Positions 47,870-59,442 of a stretch of DNA of 64,000 nucleotides are shown one piece after another. A program made the translations under genes and the position numbers. The stretch covers positions 3,410,001-3,474,000 of the forward strand of contig JBANAY010000003.1 in NCBI GenBank assembly GCA_037952775.1. Direction: 5' to 3'. The notes under the pieces were generated by a model that was given only the letters and a program-made list of their open reading frames with translations, made no database searches and was not told where the DNA came from. Source of the stretch: Clonostachys chloroleuca. Its lineage: Eukaryota; Ascomycota; Sordariomycetes; Hypocreales; Bionectriaceae. The first letter of the stretch is position 1. Each line of letters starts with the position of its first letter.

Positions 47870-49743
47870 CGCCGGTCTTACCTAGGCCGGCAGACGCCAG
47901 GGGCGCCGTTGCAGGCTCCTGTGCAGGTTTGCTTCGACTGGCTTGCCAGCTAATGCGACAGCCAGACTGCTTGGCCGATGCGCGCCCGGGGCCCAGCTCG
48001 AACCAGCGAAGGATAGCAGTGGGACCTGGAGTGAAGGACGAGTGAGGCCCGGGATATCGCAGCTCGTCGCACCGAGCGCACGAGCAACGGGGGATGATGG
48101 ACTCGGGACAATGTGTAGCGCAGAAAATGTCGGTGTTGTGAACTCCGGGCTGGTGAAATTCATAAGCATAAAACAGAGAGCACGAGAGTGCGAGTGGAGG
48201 CTGGGCCAACCCAAAGCCGAAGCAAGAGCCGACGCCAGGACTACGGCAGCAGCAGCACGCAACAGCCCTGTACTAGTACCTGGGTTTTCTGGGCGATGCG
48301 GCGGTGACACTGCTGCGAAATTACCATGCCTACCATGTATCGGTATGTTACTGGTTTCCCTGGGCCGTGCCTACCAGATTTGCCTACGTTGAGCCAGGGA
48401 AGGAGCTCTGGAGCTTGGGAGGTAGGGCTCTCGGTTGGGGGGGGGAGGATTTACCATTGGCCGCTCCCCTCGTCCGTGTGGGGTAGCAGCGCATGGCGAC
48501 ACAAATGCGGAGAGCCGAGAGACTGTGGGTCGCAGGCGCAGAGCCGCCATTGGCCAGTCCGTCACTGCCCTCATACGATTCACTCTCATTTGACTGCCCA
48601 TCTCGCTCAAAATTTACCAGGACGCGACCAGGACACGAGCAGCAGCTCACCAGGTCGGAAACTGGAGGCGGGGCGCTCATTGTGAGGCCTGGCTGTCATT
48701 GGGTTTCATTTTCCCCAGACACATGCATGCTTCCCCCTTACCGAATCCAGCGAAGGGGGCATGTGATGGAGGTCAGCGATGTGTCGTTCTTGGGCTGGCA
48801 CCATTTTTCTTCACTTCATTCGAGCAAGCATCATTATATCTTGCCGTAGCCAGTCCCACAGTCAGTCATCTCAATATGCATCTATCACCCCGTCTCTATA
48901 TCCATTCCCCCGATTTTTTCACTTTTCTAGACCTGCAATCTCCAGGTTTTGTCCCTCGGTGCGCTTCGGCCCAGCCTCGGTCAAGCACATCCCCCGAAAC
49001 CCGACGGGGTAGCTGCTAGTGACTAATGCAATAAGTGGGTAGCATCCTGAGCCGGCTCTCTTCCACCAGGTGCCGGTGTAGGGTATGCAGATCATGTTGA
49101 TGCTCTAGGGCTCTGATTCAGCTTCCGTTTTAGGCTCGACTGCTTCATACTCCGGCTCTTTGCCATCTCTTTTGGTATAGGACTGCATCCAGCACGCATA
49201 GCTTAGCTATTTGCCGGCCAAATCCGCACGAGGACCGGAAACATTTGCGTTCTTGAATTGGTGGAGATGCTCTCCCCACGCGACAGGCTCGGTCGGGTTA
49301 TCTGGCACCGACCTGATCTAAGCCATGGCGCTTGAGGAGGGGCATTTCCACTCTCATAGCGGGGCAGCATCGCATTCTGTGTATGTGAGTAGCCTCTGTG
49401 TCAATGCCATGGAATGAGCACATGCCGCCGACATAGGCGTACCCCCAGCCCTGAGCATGCAGCTCATCCGTCTGGATGAAATTCCAAGGCTATTGGCCAA
49501 TCGTTAGTTAATTCGCCTTATTATAATTCCCCGTAGGATATAAATCTGTGTCCCGTGCACACCCACCTCCCCTACCCTCAATTCCGTGTCCTAGCATACA
49601 TAGACAGCGTATCCTTCCCTCTTCCTTCCCTCACTTCCTCTTCCCTTTTCTCTCCAAACCTCCCTCTCCCACATTCCTCGGCTTCAGCGGTCATCCTTGT
49701 ACACAGAATCGCTGTTCAAGTTCACCAAGCCGCCCACTGAACC
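47870..49743. other. Divergent promoter region, regulator and L-rhamnonate dehydratase
   Basis: 1.87 kb between divergent genes. A GTAAGA donor-like site directly upstream of the regulator ATG (47879-47874, minus strand) suggests a 5'-leader intron. The last 150 bp before lra3 is a pyrimidine-rich leader. No additional gene is supported. Confidence 0.45.
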
Positions 49744-51342
49744 ATGGCTCAAGAATCCAGGTTCACGATCAAGGCCATTAGGTCATTCATCATCGGGGGT
49801 GTTGGTTCAGGTACGCAGTGGTGCCTTCATTTAAGGCGGACGATCCCAAATTCCAACCATTAAGAACCGGGCGTGACTAACAATCGGCACTCACAGGCGG
49901 CGACTACCACAATGTGAAGGGTGGTCACTGGTATGAGGCACCGGCACTTCCAATCTCTCGTTCGCAAGCTAATATGCCATGATAGGTTGATCGATAGCGA
50001 TATCTCCACGCCTTGTTCCAGATGGGAACAATTCCGCAAATCTCGCACCAGCTGGGGTATCAATGTTCTCGGCTCGTTCCTCGTCGAAATTGAATCTGCA
50101 GATGGGACTGTTGGTATTGCAACAGGCTTCGGTGGTAGGTGTCCCAGAATCAAGATCCTTCCATTTCCTCGGTCATTTCTTTTCGCAACGGAGTGGCATT
50201 ATTCTGACTGAAACTTCCGTGATGCAGGTCCACCGGGCTGCTGGCTTGTTCACCAGCACTTCGAGCGCTTCCTGATCGGTGCCGACGCTCGCAACACCAA
50301 CCTGCTCTACGAGCAGATGTACCGAGCATCCATGTTCTACGGCCGCAAGGGTCTCCCCATTGCCGTCATCTCCGTGATCGACCTTGCCCTCTGGGATCTC
50401 ATCGGCAAGCTACGTAACGAGCCCGTTTTCCGACTGATCGGTGGTGCCACCAAGGAGCGCCTCGACTTCTACTGTACCGGCCCCGAGCCAACCGCTGCAC
50501 GGGAGATGGGATTCTGGGGTGCCAAGGTGCCTCTACCATTCTGCCCCGACGAAGGTCATGTTGGCCTGCGCAAGAACGTCGAGTTCCTGCGCAAACACCG
50601 CGAGTCTGTCGGCCCGGACTTCCCCATTATGGTGGACTGCTACATGAGTCTCAATGTTTCATACACTATTGAGCTGGTCAAGGCGTGCCAAGACCTGAAT
50701 ATCAACTGGTGGGAGGAGTGTCTGACCCCCGATGACACCGACGGTTTTGAGCAGATCAAGCGCGCCCATCCCACAGTCAAGTTCACCACTGGCGAGCACG
50801 AGTACTCTCGCTTCGGCTTCCGCAAGCTGGTAGAGGGTCGCAACCTCGACATCATCCAGCCCGATGTCATGTGGCTCGGTGGCATGACGGAGCTGCTCAA
50901 GGTTGCTGCCCTTGCAGCAGCCTATGACATCCCCGTCGTCCCTCATGCCAGTGGCCCATACAGTTACCACTTCGTCTTCTCCCAGCCCAACACTCCCTTC
51001 CAAGAGTACCTCGCCAACTCTCCTGATGGCAAGAGCGTGCTGCCTGTGTTCGGCGACCTGTTCCTGGACGAGCCAATCCCCACAAAGGGCTACCTGACCA
51101 CTGCCGACATTGACAAGCCAGGATTCGGTCTTACCATCAACCCTGTTGCTCGCGCCAAGCTGATTCCTTCCACATACCTCCTTACGCCTCCCCCACTCCC
51201 TGCCTTGAGCGCACCAGCCGTGGCTGCACCCGCTGAGGCTGCACCCGCCGAAGCGAATGCCTCGGAGCAAAAAGAAGCCAATGGTGTTGTTGAGAAGCTT
51301 TCAGAGAAGATTGAGCAACTGACGACCAGCACATCAGCATAA
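49744..51342 (+). CDS. lra3: L-rhamnonate dehydratase (enolase superfamily)
   Basis: The third step of non-phosphorylated L-rhamnose catabolism: L-rhamnonate to 2-keto-3-deoxy-L-rhamnonate plus water. 454 residues. Exons are 49744-49810, 49897-49930 (34 nt), 49986-50134 and 50228-51342. The enolase-superfamily barrel shows PIAVISVIDLALWDLIGK and GFWGAKVPLPFCPDEG. The metal ligands are D220 (VDCYMS), E246 (WWEECLTP) and E273 (TGEHEYS), and the general base is H323 (VPHASGPY). The spacing is close to that of bacterial RhmD. The enzyme core ends near residue 405. An extra tail of about 45 residues, rich in Ala/Pro/Glu with a short helix (EKLSEKIEQL), is not part of the catalytic fold. It is divergent from the Zn2Cys6 gene and precedes L-rhamnose dehydrogenase. 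Intact. Confidence 0.92.
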
Positions 51343-52957
51343 GGTTGTTTATAATCAGACTGCAAGCCTGAGAAGGCGTCTGAGACTCTTAGATATAGAC
51401 TTTTTCTCCCCTTTGTCCCCGCATCAGCTCGCTCCATGGGCCATTTCATGAGACTGTTCAGTGTATGTAGCATAGGCATCCTTTTTACCTCTCATTGAGT
51501 TTTCTCAGAGACCGAGTCATAGAACTAAGAGCTTGTTCTTAGCGAGAATGTTCAGTTGTGTTATGAGTCTCCAATTCGAGAAATAAAGGCATTGAAAACT
51601 ATATATTCATTTGTGTGTTGTGATATTATGTATCTCTAGATTCGGGAAATCGAGGCAGCGACAAGGTTCTCGAACGACATGTGCAGGTGATAGTAGGCAG
51701 TATGGCACCGTGCCTTTCGAGTTCCTAGGCCATGGCAGTGGTGAGAGAGAAAGCGCAACCAAATTATCGCTTATTATGCGTTTATAATACCGAGGTCTTA
51801 TCGTGATGGCGTGAGGTCGAAGATAGGAGGAACCTGAGAAGGGAATGCCGGGTAACAGCCCGGCGCCCGGCCCCGATCGTACGGCCATCAAGCCGGAAAT
51901 GGCGGCCCTGGAGGTGGGGGGCACACTTTCGCCACGGGCAGTCCCAGGATCGTGGTCGGGCCCATCGTGGTGTTTAAAATATCTACCATGTGGTGTGTCA
52001 GGGCCGTTGAGAATTAGCATGGACATCTACCCACGTCTAGCAGGCATCGTGCGTGCGTGATAAGGTGGGTGATGGCGGTTGGGCCCCACGTCCGTGTGGG
52101 CGCACTCCCCCGTGAGTCTGGAACTAGACGGTCACGATAGTTTATGGGGAGATACGGTGGGTGAGTGGACGGTATCGTGACCCAGCGCCGAACGGTGGCT
52201 CGATGCCGTTTGGCGACTCCATATTATTTGACCAAGTCGCTCCCACCTCGCAATCAAATTCCAGCTGTATGTCGTCCCATCTCATTTGATCTGGTCTGAT
52301 CTGATCTAATCTTCACTCCACGTTCCTCCAAGCCGATCAGATTGGTTGCACAGCACGAAAAGAGGCATTGTTCGCCGCCATCAATTACCTAATCATCCAC
52401 TGTAGCTAATCAATACTACCACTGATTCCTCGGCGGACGTCGGCATCTCGCTACAAAGCAGCCCGAGGAGTCCCCATTTCCCTCTACGACTCACCCGCAA
52501 TCATGGCTTTTTCGACTCTTCCTGTTCGCCACGACCCCTCACAGGGCCGCATCTCGGGCTGCCATTCCTCCCCGCAATAGCTAGGTTAGAAATTTGCATC
52601 GTAGCAGGTGCACATTGCCAGACAGATTACCGACTTTCAGCATTAAGGGGCCATCGCTCCATAACGTCCATCTGCAGCTGCCATCAATAAAGGGCATCGT
52701 CGCCGTCTTCGCCGCCATCGTCGAAATTCCACCATACCAGTCCCTTGAACGTTACCCCAGCCGAACTACCAACCCCAGATTCTCAACATTAGTATACCTT
52801 TACTCCTCATCCCAGCGTGTTCTATTTTTGTTGCGCATCTTTGGACGTCCGGCGCACATCACCACAGTTTCCAAATACGAGCATACTATTCACGAGGCCC
52901 TATTACATACTTACTACCTTTTGGATATATCATAGTCCATTAATCAAAGCCATCAAC
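51343..52957. other. Intergenic region between lra3 and lra1
   Basis: 1.6 kb with the lra3 3' untranslated region and the lra1 promoter. A 25-codon open frame (52503-52580) in the likely leader could act as an upstream ORF if transcribed. The frame upstream of the lra1 ATG stays open but is not conserved-looking. No other gene is supported. Confidence 0.45.
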
Positions 52958-53773
52958 ATGGTACTGAACGGCGTTCTCGCCGGCAAAACGGCCATCATCT
53001 CTGGAGGCACAACCGGCATTGGTCGTGCCATCTGCCTCGAGTATCTCCGCCAGGGAGCTCACGTCGTAGTCAACCACTTGGGCCTGCCAAAGGACCAAGA
53101 GCATCTAGACTCTCTCATAGTCGAGGCAAAGGCCATCGAAACCAAAGGCACCCCTGTGGGCGAGTTGGACCACGTAGCAGGCGACGTGCGAGACCCCGAG
53201 ACGGCGACCCAGCTCGTCACCCGGGCAGTGGCGCACTCTCCCACGAACCGCCTCGACATCTGCGTCTCCAACGCGGGCATCTGCACCTTTGCCGACTTCC
53301 TCACCCTCGACGCAGACCTCTTCCACGCCACTGTCCGCACCAACCTGGACGGGGCCTTCTACATCGTGCAAGCAGCAGCCCGCCAGATGGCGCTCAATCA
53401 GACCCCGCCCGGAGGCAGCATCATTGGCATCTCGTCCATCTCCGCCCTGGTCGGCGGCGGGCTACAGACGCACTACACCCCGACAAAGGCGGGCGTCCTG
53501 AGTCTGATGCAGAGCACCGCCGTAGCGCTGGGCAAGCACGGTATCCGCTGCAACGCGCTGCTGCCGGGGACCATCAAGACCCAGCTGAACGACAAGGACT
53601 TGGCAGACGACGCCAAGCGTACCTACATGGAAGGCAGGATCCCACTGGGCAGGACGGGTGAGCCCAAGGACATGGCCGGCCCGGCTGTTTTCTTGGCCAG
53701 CGATGAGCTCAGTGGCTATGTGACTGGGGCACAGCTACTTGTTGATGGTGGGCTGTTTGTCAACCTGCAGTGA
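52958..53773 (+). CDS. lra1: L-rhamnose 1-dehydrogenase (short-chain dehydrogenase)
   Basis: The first step of the oxidative L-rhamnose pathway: L-rhamnose to L-rhamnono-lactone with NAD(P)+. 271 residues, single exon. Seen are the cofactor motif GGTTGIG (16-22), CVSNAG, the serine block IIGISSISALVGG (S160) and the catalytic YTPTK (Y173, K177). The long C-terminal signature NALLPGTIKTQLND, then EGRIPLGRTGEPKDMAGPA and LLVDGGLFVNLQ, matches the well-studied Scheffersomyces stipitis L-rhamnose dehydrogenase as I recall it. That is far closer than a generic SDR. The ATG at 52958 directly precedes the fold. A longer in-frame upstream extension exists but begins with unrelated sequence. Same strand and next gene after lra3. 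The lactonase and aldolase of the pathway are not in the window. Confidence 0.92.
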   Translation: MVLNGVLAGKTAIISGGTTGIGRAICLEYLRQGAHVVVNHLGLPKDQEHLDSLIVEAKAIETKGTPVGELDHVAGDVRDPETATQLVTRAVAHSPTNRLDICVSNAGICTFADFLTLDADLFHATVRTNLDGAFYIVQAAARQMALNQTPPGGSIIGISSISALVGGGLQTHYTPTKAGVLSLMQSTAVALGKHGIRCNALLPGTIKTQLNDKDLADDAKRTYMEGRIPLGRTGEPKDMAGPAVFLASDELSGYVTGAQLLVDGGLFVNLQ

Positions 53774-53780
53774 GATCCGA

Positions 53781-53808
53781 GGTGAGAAGAGGTGAGAAGA
53801 GGTGAGGA
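53781..53808. repeat. GGTGAGAAGA x2.8 direct repeat
   Basis: Nearly three head-to-tail copies of the 10-mer GGTGAGAAGA, starting 8 bp after the lra1 stop codon in the presumed 3' untranslated region. Simple sequence with no assigned role. Confidence 0.8.
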
Positions 53809-54902
53809 GGGGAGGCACTCCAAGGGGGAAAAGAGGCGGGGGATGTGAAACTATTCTTCATTTCTCTCACATCGCATTAGTTGTACTTACTTGCATCACA
53901 TCTTCATACGGACAAGCCTAGCCACAGCTGTTCTGGGGCGGCATGCAGTATTATCCATGCACGCCCGCGGCAAACGAGAAAATATAGTGGAAATACCAAC
54001 AACAACGTGTTAATGAGAGTTGAACTATCATTTCTGATTTGACATGTGAAAAGAATTCACTCACCTATACATACACACCGTACATGGGTTACATGGATGT
54101 GTACTCACCACAGGGAGAGACTGCAGATATGAGGTCTTCCTGCATGACGCTGCCCTGGATTACGGCACCGAGATGTTGATCTATGTATGGGGTGCAGCAC
54201 AATATTGCGGGATGAATGGTAATTAGTTCAATATGAGGAAAGTCTGTGAGGGAGCAGGGGAAGAATGCCATGCGTCCACGACACGTCCATGCGGCTGGGG
54301 TCCAAGGGTCACAGTAACATGGGTTGTTTCGTCGTTAAGAAGGAAGTGGATGTTTGGATAACTAGACTGGGATGGATCGGCTGGTTGAGGCTGGAGGGAC
54401 GGACAAGTTCCTTGCGGATGGCGCGACATGATGAAACATGGAACAAGCCCGTTGATGCTGGAGAGCTCCCTGTGCCCGCTGGGTCCTTGGCAGCGGGCGC
54501 TGCTGATTCAGAAAGCCGGCCGAGGATAGCGATGAGAGATGGCGAGCTGACACCATCAGATGAAGGTTGCACCAGATCTCCGCCCCTGGCGCAAGGAAGA
54601 GGTTGCGTACAACAGCATGTCTGATAACCAGACCGCTTCACATGTCGGCTCTGTGATCGCCGTCGGAATGTGACAGTCATTTTGTGTTTTCTCGGGAATG
54701 ACATAGCAACCAATTCGGCTTCCCAAAGAGAGATAGGACTGTGATTACACGCCAGTAATAATATTCGAGCACGTCGACGTAGGTGCCTGGCCATCATGTT
54801 TATCTAGCTGCATCTCATTCACTCGGGGCATTCTCTAGCCCTGTAAATCGTGGCAAGAAACGGAACGAATCTGCAGGCTCTTTGGCTGCACCTTCCGACG
54901 GT

Positions 54903-54916
54903 GGTAGGTACCTACC
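54903..54916. repeat. 14-bp palindrome GGTAGGTACCTACC
   Basis: A perfect inverted repeat with no spacer in gene-free sequence. Related TACCTACC/GGTACC words occur elsewhere in the window, for example near 32196, 56228-56270 and 62166. It may be a relic of a short inverted-repeat element or merely a common intergenic motif. Confidence 0.75.
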
Positions 54917-57082
54917 GTCCTGGACGGCAGGCCCGCAGGTTCCGAGGTCCGTACCCAGGCCGTACTCATAGACTCAATTTTGTATGAGGGAGATACCGGG
55001 CTGGTACATGCAAACGTAAAGCCAAGAACTGCATGCTCAAGACGGGCCAACAGCGCCAAGGTACCCTGCACGCCAAATCTCCATGGTAAGTGACTCATGA
55101 ACGATTTTTCACGCTCTGACGTCGAGGCGCTATCCGAGGATGTCGTTGGTAATCAGTTCCATCCAATGGGCAAATTGCAGGACACCCTGCTTGCTGCGCA
55201 GTGGGTTCCGGGTCCACCGTCTCCTCCACCGAAAGCGGATCCGAGTGCAGCGGACGTCGATTCAGCTTTCGGTCCGCCAGGGATTGACCTTGACGTCACG
55301 GTGGGCTCTCAGCGAGAAAGACCCTTTTGTTTCCATGGCGGGCGTGCCTGGAATCCACCGTCTACGACAGTCAAGCAAGGGATTAATTTTAGCCCAGCGG
55401 CATGTACTTTTGTATCTCTTGGTACGCACGTAGGTAGGCAGGCCTGCTGGTGCTTGCGGGCAGACGGTGGATGCTACCGTATCTTTCGCCGCATTCTACG
55501 GATTGCCAATAGCAGGCTGGAGGCTTGTGAACGTCCAACACTAGTAAAACAATGGCTCAATATTGCCTTCCAGCAGCGTCTATACTTCGTCCAAACCCGC
55601 ACCATCGTATCGAATTGCAGATTAGAATGTACCAGGTACCATGCACAGCATAAGGATACATGCCGTAACCGCGGTAGCCATTGCACTCAAGTTCAGCTAG
55701 AGTAATATTGCGCAGTAAGAGTCAGACGCAAGCATGAATGGATGGATGTACCGTCCGCGTCTAGCATCAAAGATAACGAAACATCGCAATTTCTGGCTCT
55801 GTTTAGGCCATTAGCCAATGACGCTGCATGCTCCATCTCTTGATAGATGGGCATCTGGCGGACGGAGGACCCCTGCTTGGCGCCGCCTTGACGTCCATTG
55901 CTTCACATTGCAGCAAGTCCAGATAAGCCAAGTCAGCTCGGTAATATTCAACCACACAGCCGAATTGAGTTATCTCTGAGTCCATGTTGGCTGGGAACAC
56001 CCGAGGGTTTGCCCAACATCTCGGGCTTATTGCCATCATCCCCTGCCTCTTTTCTCACCACGGCGGAAGCAAGCAATGATTTGCAAGGCTGCCTGTCAAC
56101 CTGTCTGCCGTTTGGCTGCCCTCCCCCACTCCGTCCCTCCCTCCAGCCTGAGGAGCAGGAGGGGTCGGAGGGGCAGTCCTCAGCCCAAATATGTACCTTG
56201 TCGTAATATCACAGCCTTTACCCTATCGAGGTACCGTTTACCTGCTGCGAGCTGGGTCCCGGGGTACCTCAGCCGAGGTACTGCGCCGCCCAGATAGCGC
56301 CAGACAGGACCTGGCTGCATGTACAGAAGGACTCCATCCGGCCAGGGGCCCACCCACGGTTTTCACCGCTCGAGCCGCTGCTGATCGGCTCCTGCGCTAA
56401 ATTTTTAAGGTACGAGCAGGAAAATACGTAACGTGGTAGGCACCGTCCGTCCGTCGTGCTTGCCAATGTTCATGCCTGTGCCGTGCCATCATAGGCCCCA
56501 TTCCGGGTCGCTCCACATGAAACCTCCTGGCCAATCCTTAGTCCACATCCGACAACGCGCCCCCTTCTGCTAGCCGTGTTCCTGACGGCCTCCATCACAA
56601 TATACTGATGACGCCCGTCTCCTAGTGTCAACTCTGTCGGCCTCGTTGTGAATCGCTTGCCTCTCTCAGAATTTTCAGCCTGTGGGACCGCCATGTGGAT
56701 AACCTCCCTCGCCACGGCCACTGGCTGACTCGTTCTGATGGATTGAGACAAGCTTCCTTCCATCAGTCTCCAGAATAGATACAACGACAATAAGCACAAT
56801 ATGTCACTCTTCTCGAGTCAACTCCAGGGGGAGGGAGTCTGTCCATCAAGATCAAGCTCCATAGCAAATCTATAAAGACAGACAACTCTCCCACCGTTCT
56901 TGACGGTAGTTGTTCTCCATCATCCTCTCCACAGCATCATCAAGACCTTGCTTTCTGGCTTATTTCATTAGACTTTGGCAGAGCCAAGTTTGTCCTACAT
57001 CAGTCAAAAAGTCAGTTGCTTATTTTGCTCCCTCACGATTCTGCCGTCTATCAACTCAAAGAACACATACACACAGTTCACC

Positions 57083-58559
57083 ATGGCACCTCCTCAAAGA
57101 CAGTACTCTGGTCACTCTGATGACTCCAACCTCACATACGGCTCTAGTGCCGCCTCGTCCCCGGATCTCAGAGCAATTTCAGAGGATCAGCTCGCTCACT
57201 TGGGCACTCCCATCACTCCTCCCTTAGAAAATGCCGTGGCCGACTCCTTTGTCTTCGCTTTCGACATTGATGGCGTTCTAGTCCGCGGTGGCAGAGCCAT
57301 TCCCGAAGCTGTCGAGGCTATGAGATTCCTCAATGGCGCGAACCCATATGGTATTCAAATGTAAGTTGAATTGCTTCGACTCCACCCCCGGATCGCCATC
57401 TTTCAGGTCCACATTAAAGACGATGGCATCGTGACATTTTCTCTGGGTCAGAGGAGAGTTGTATGCTTCTCCTAACATGACCCATTTACACGTCACACTG
57501 CATCAACCATTCTACCCTGCAATCCATCATCAACACCAGCACAGTACCAGTGAAGAGTACATCACTAACAGCATACCATCTAGTCCCCACATCTTCTTGA
57601 CCAACGGAGGTGGCAAGACTGAGGAAGAACGATGCCAGGATCTATCGAGCCAGCTTCAACAAGATATTAAGCCCGGCCAATTCATCTGCGGTCACACCCC
57701 TATGCGCGAGATGGCCGAGACCTACGGCACTGTTCTTGTCATTGGTGGTGAGGGTGAGAAGTGCCGTCACGTCGCCGAGGGCTACGGCTTTAAGGATGTT
57801 GTCACCCCTGGCGACATCATCAAGCACAACTCTGCTACTACTCCATTCCGCAAGTTGACGCCAGAGGAGCACTCCAACTCCCGTGACCGTGACTTCTCAG
57901 ACGTCGTAATTGACGCCGTCTTTGTCTTTGCCGATTCCAGAGACTGGGCTGGTGATATCCAGATCATGCTTGACCTTGCCATGTCCAAGGGTGGTCGTGT
58001 TGGCACTCGCAGCGACACCTTTGACCAGGGTCCGCCTTTCTACTTCTCCCACAACGATGTTGTCTGGTCTGCCGCCCACGAGCACGTCCGTCTGGGCATG
58101 GGCGCACTCCGCCGCATGTTTGAGGTTACTTTCAAGGACCTTACTGGCGGCCGAGGCAAGCTCACTACCCACGCTTTTGGCAAGCCCCAGGTCTCAACCT
58201 TCGAGTTCGCTTCTCGACTGATGGGTAAATGGCGCAACACTGAACATGGTTTGGTGGCTCCTCCCTCAACTGTCTACTTCGTTGGTGACACTCCCGAGAG
58301 TGACATCCGCGGCACCAATGCCGTGAACGAAGTTGCCGACAATGATTGGTACAGCATCCTCGTCAGAACTGGCGTCTACGAGGAGGGTACTGTGCCCGCC
58401 TACAAGCCTCGCATCACCGTCAACACCGTCCTCGACGCTGTCAAGCACGGTCTGGACCGCGAGATGGAAAAGAAGCGCACTGCTCTCCCACTGAAGCAGG
58501 ATGTCCTTACTGCTAAAGATGTCCTCCACGCCGAGAAAGTGCAGGTTGTCATCGAGTAG
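57083..58559 (+). CDS. HAD-superfamily hydrolase, CECR5/HDHD5-like
   Basis: A 417-residue protein of the class IIA haloacid-dehalogenase family, close to human HDHD5 (CECR5) and yeast YKR070W, which are presumed mitochondrial phosphatases of unknown substrate. Exons are 57083-57360 and 57584-58559; the 223-nt intron has GTAAGT and ATCTAG borders. The nucleophile motif is FAFDIDGVLVRGG (D61, D63). Motif II is IFLTNGGGKTEE, and the C-terminal motif VYFVGDTPESDIRGTNAVN holds the Mg2+ ligands. A long cap domain separates them. The first 50 residues are Ser/Thr/Pro-rich and may be a targeting or regulatory leader. No pathway link with the neighbouring rhamnose genes is evident. All catalytic residues are present. 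Confidence 0.92.
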
Positions 58560-59442
58560 GTTTGGATTCTCAACCCAGCCAACCCTGAGACTTGCTTAAA
58601 CAGATGAGCTGGTTCTCACTAAGAACGTTACGAATTTTCTTTGGTTATAACAGGACTTGTACGGAAACATTGGATATGGAGTTTTTCCATTTTTTTTTTT
58701 TTCTTTCTTTCTCTTTTCTTCGCTTCACGAGCTTGACCGCAAGAATTCGGCAAGCAGATAGACTAGCAGATGACAAGCCATAGATAGACTGTGAACTTTT
58801 CATCTCTTGGCACATAGACTTGCTCTGCCTTGATGATACAGATACCCTCTGGGATGAGCAATTAGATCATCCCGAAACAGAAGCACAAATTCAACCAAAT
58901 TACAACATTGCCACGCATATACATGTGATATCATCAACACCAGACTTGTAGTACAAACTCCACCGACCATTGGCTTTTTGGATACCCTCGCATAATCTCT
59001 CTGGAATATCTCGCACAATTATTTTACCCACACTAGGTGCCCCAAATACGGGCTACGCGTGACAGTGTAGTCACTATCCGCTTGTGGCTAAGTGAATGCT
59101 GGATCACTGCCTAGTACACTTCTCGACAAAAAGCCTCTTGGGCTCAAACGAGCCGTCTATTCCTAGCTCTATGCAGACCATTAGCTTACGCTACCATCCA
59201 CTTGCATTATGCATCGAAATTCATACGGATGGCGAGCGTGAGCTCAGAAGACTGGGTATTGGAGATTTGTAAACCGAGGATACCCTCCTTGGCACAGTGA
59301 GCACGTAAAGCATGGCAACACTAGTCAAAGTCCCGCAGCAGGGGGATCTCTATGAAGACGGAGAGGGGTGTGATGGGAGAGCGACTGGAGAGGAGCGATA
59401 TGCCGCAGGCATCCAACTCGCGAGAAACGACACAACGGTGCT
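58560..59442. other. Convergent intergenic region after the HAD gene
   Basis: 883 bp between the tail-to-tail HAD and XRCC2-like genes. A pyrimidine run with 12 consecutive T (58690-58701) lies in the probable HAD-gene 3' untranslated region. No gene is supported. Confidence 0.5.

Larger units (their letters stand above)
53774..57082. other. Long intergenic region between lra1 and the HAD gene
   Basis: 3.3 kb. It contains the 10-bp repeats after lra1, a perfect 14-bp GGTACC-centred palindrome, and a cluster of GAGGTACC/GGTACCTC words at 56228-56280. One 202-codon open frame (55097-55705, plus) was considered and rejected. The last 250 bp is the pyrimidine-rich leader of the HAD gene. Confidence 0.5.

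Noticed and set aside
47882..48310. 142-codon minus-strand ORF upstream of the regulator
   Set aside because: Low-complexity Ala/Ser/Pro composition without a domain; best explained as GC-rich leader and promoter sequence.
55097..55705. A 202-codon plus-strand ORF
   Set aside because: No recognisable domain, no codon bias like neighbouring genes, and the frame contains ordinary intergenic motifs such as GGTACC words. Probably chance, though expression data could revive it.
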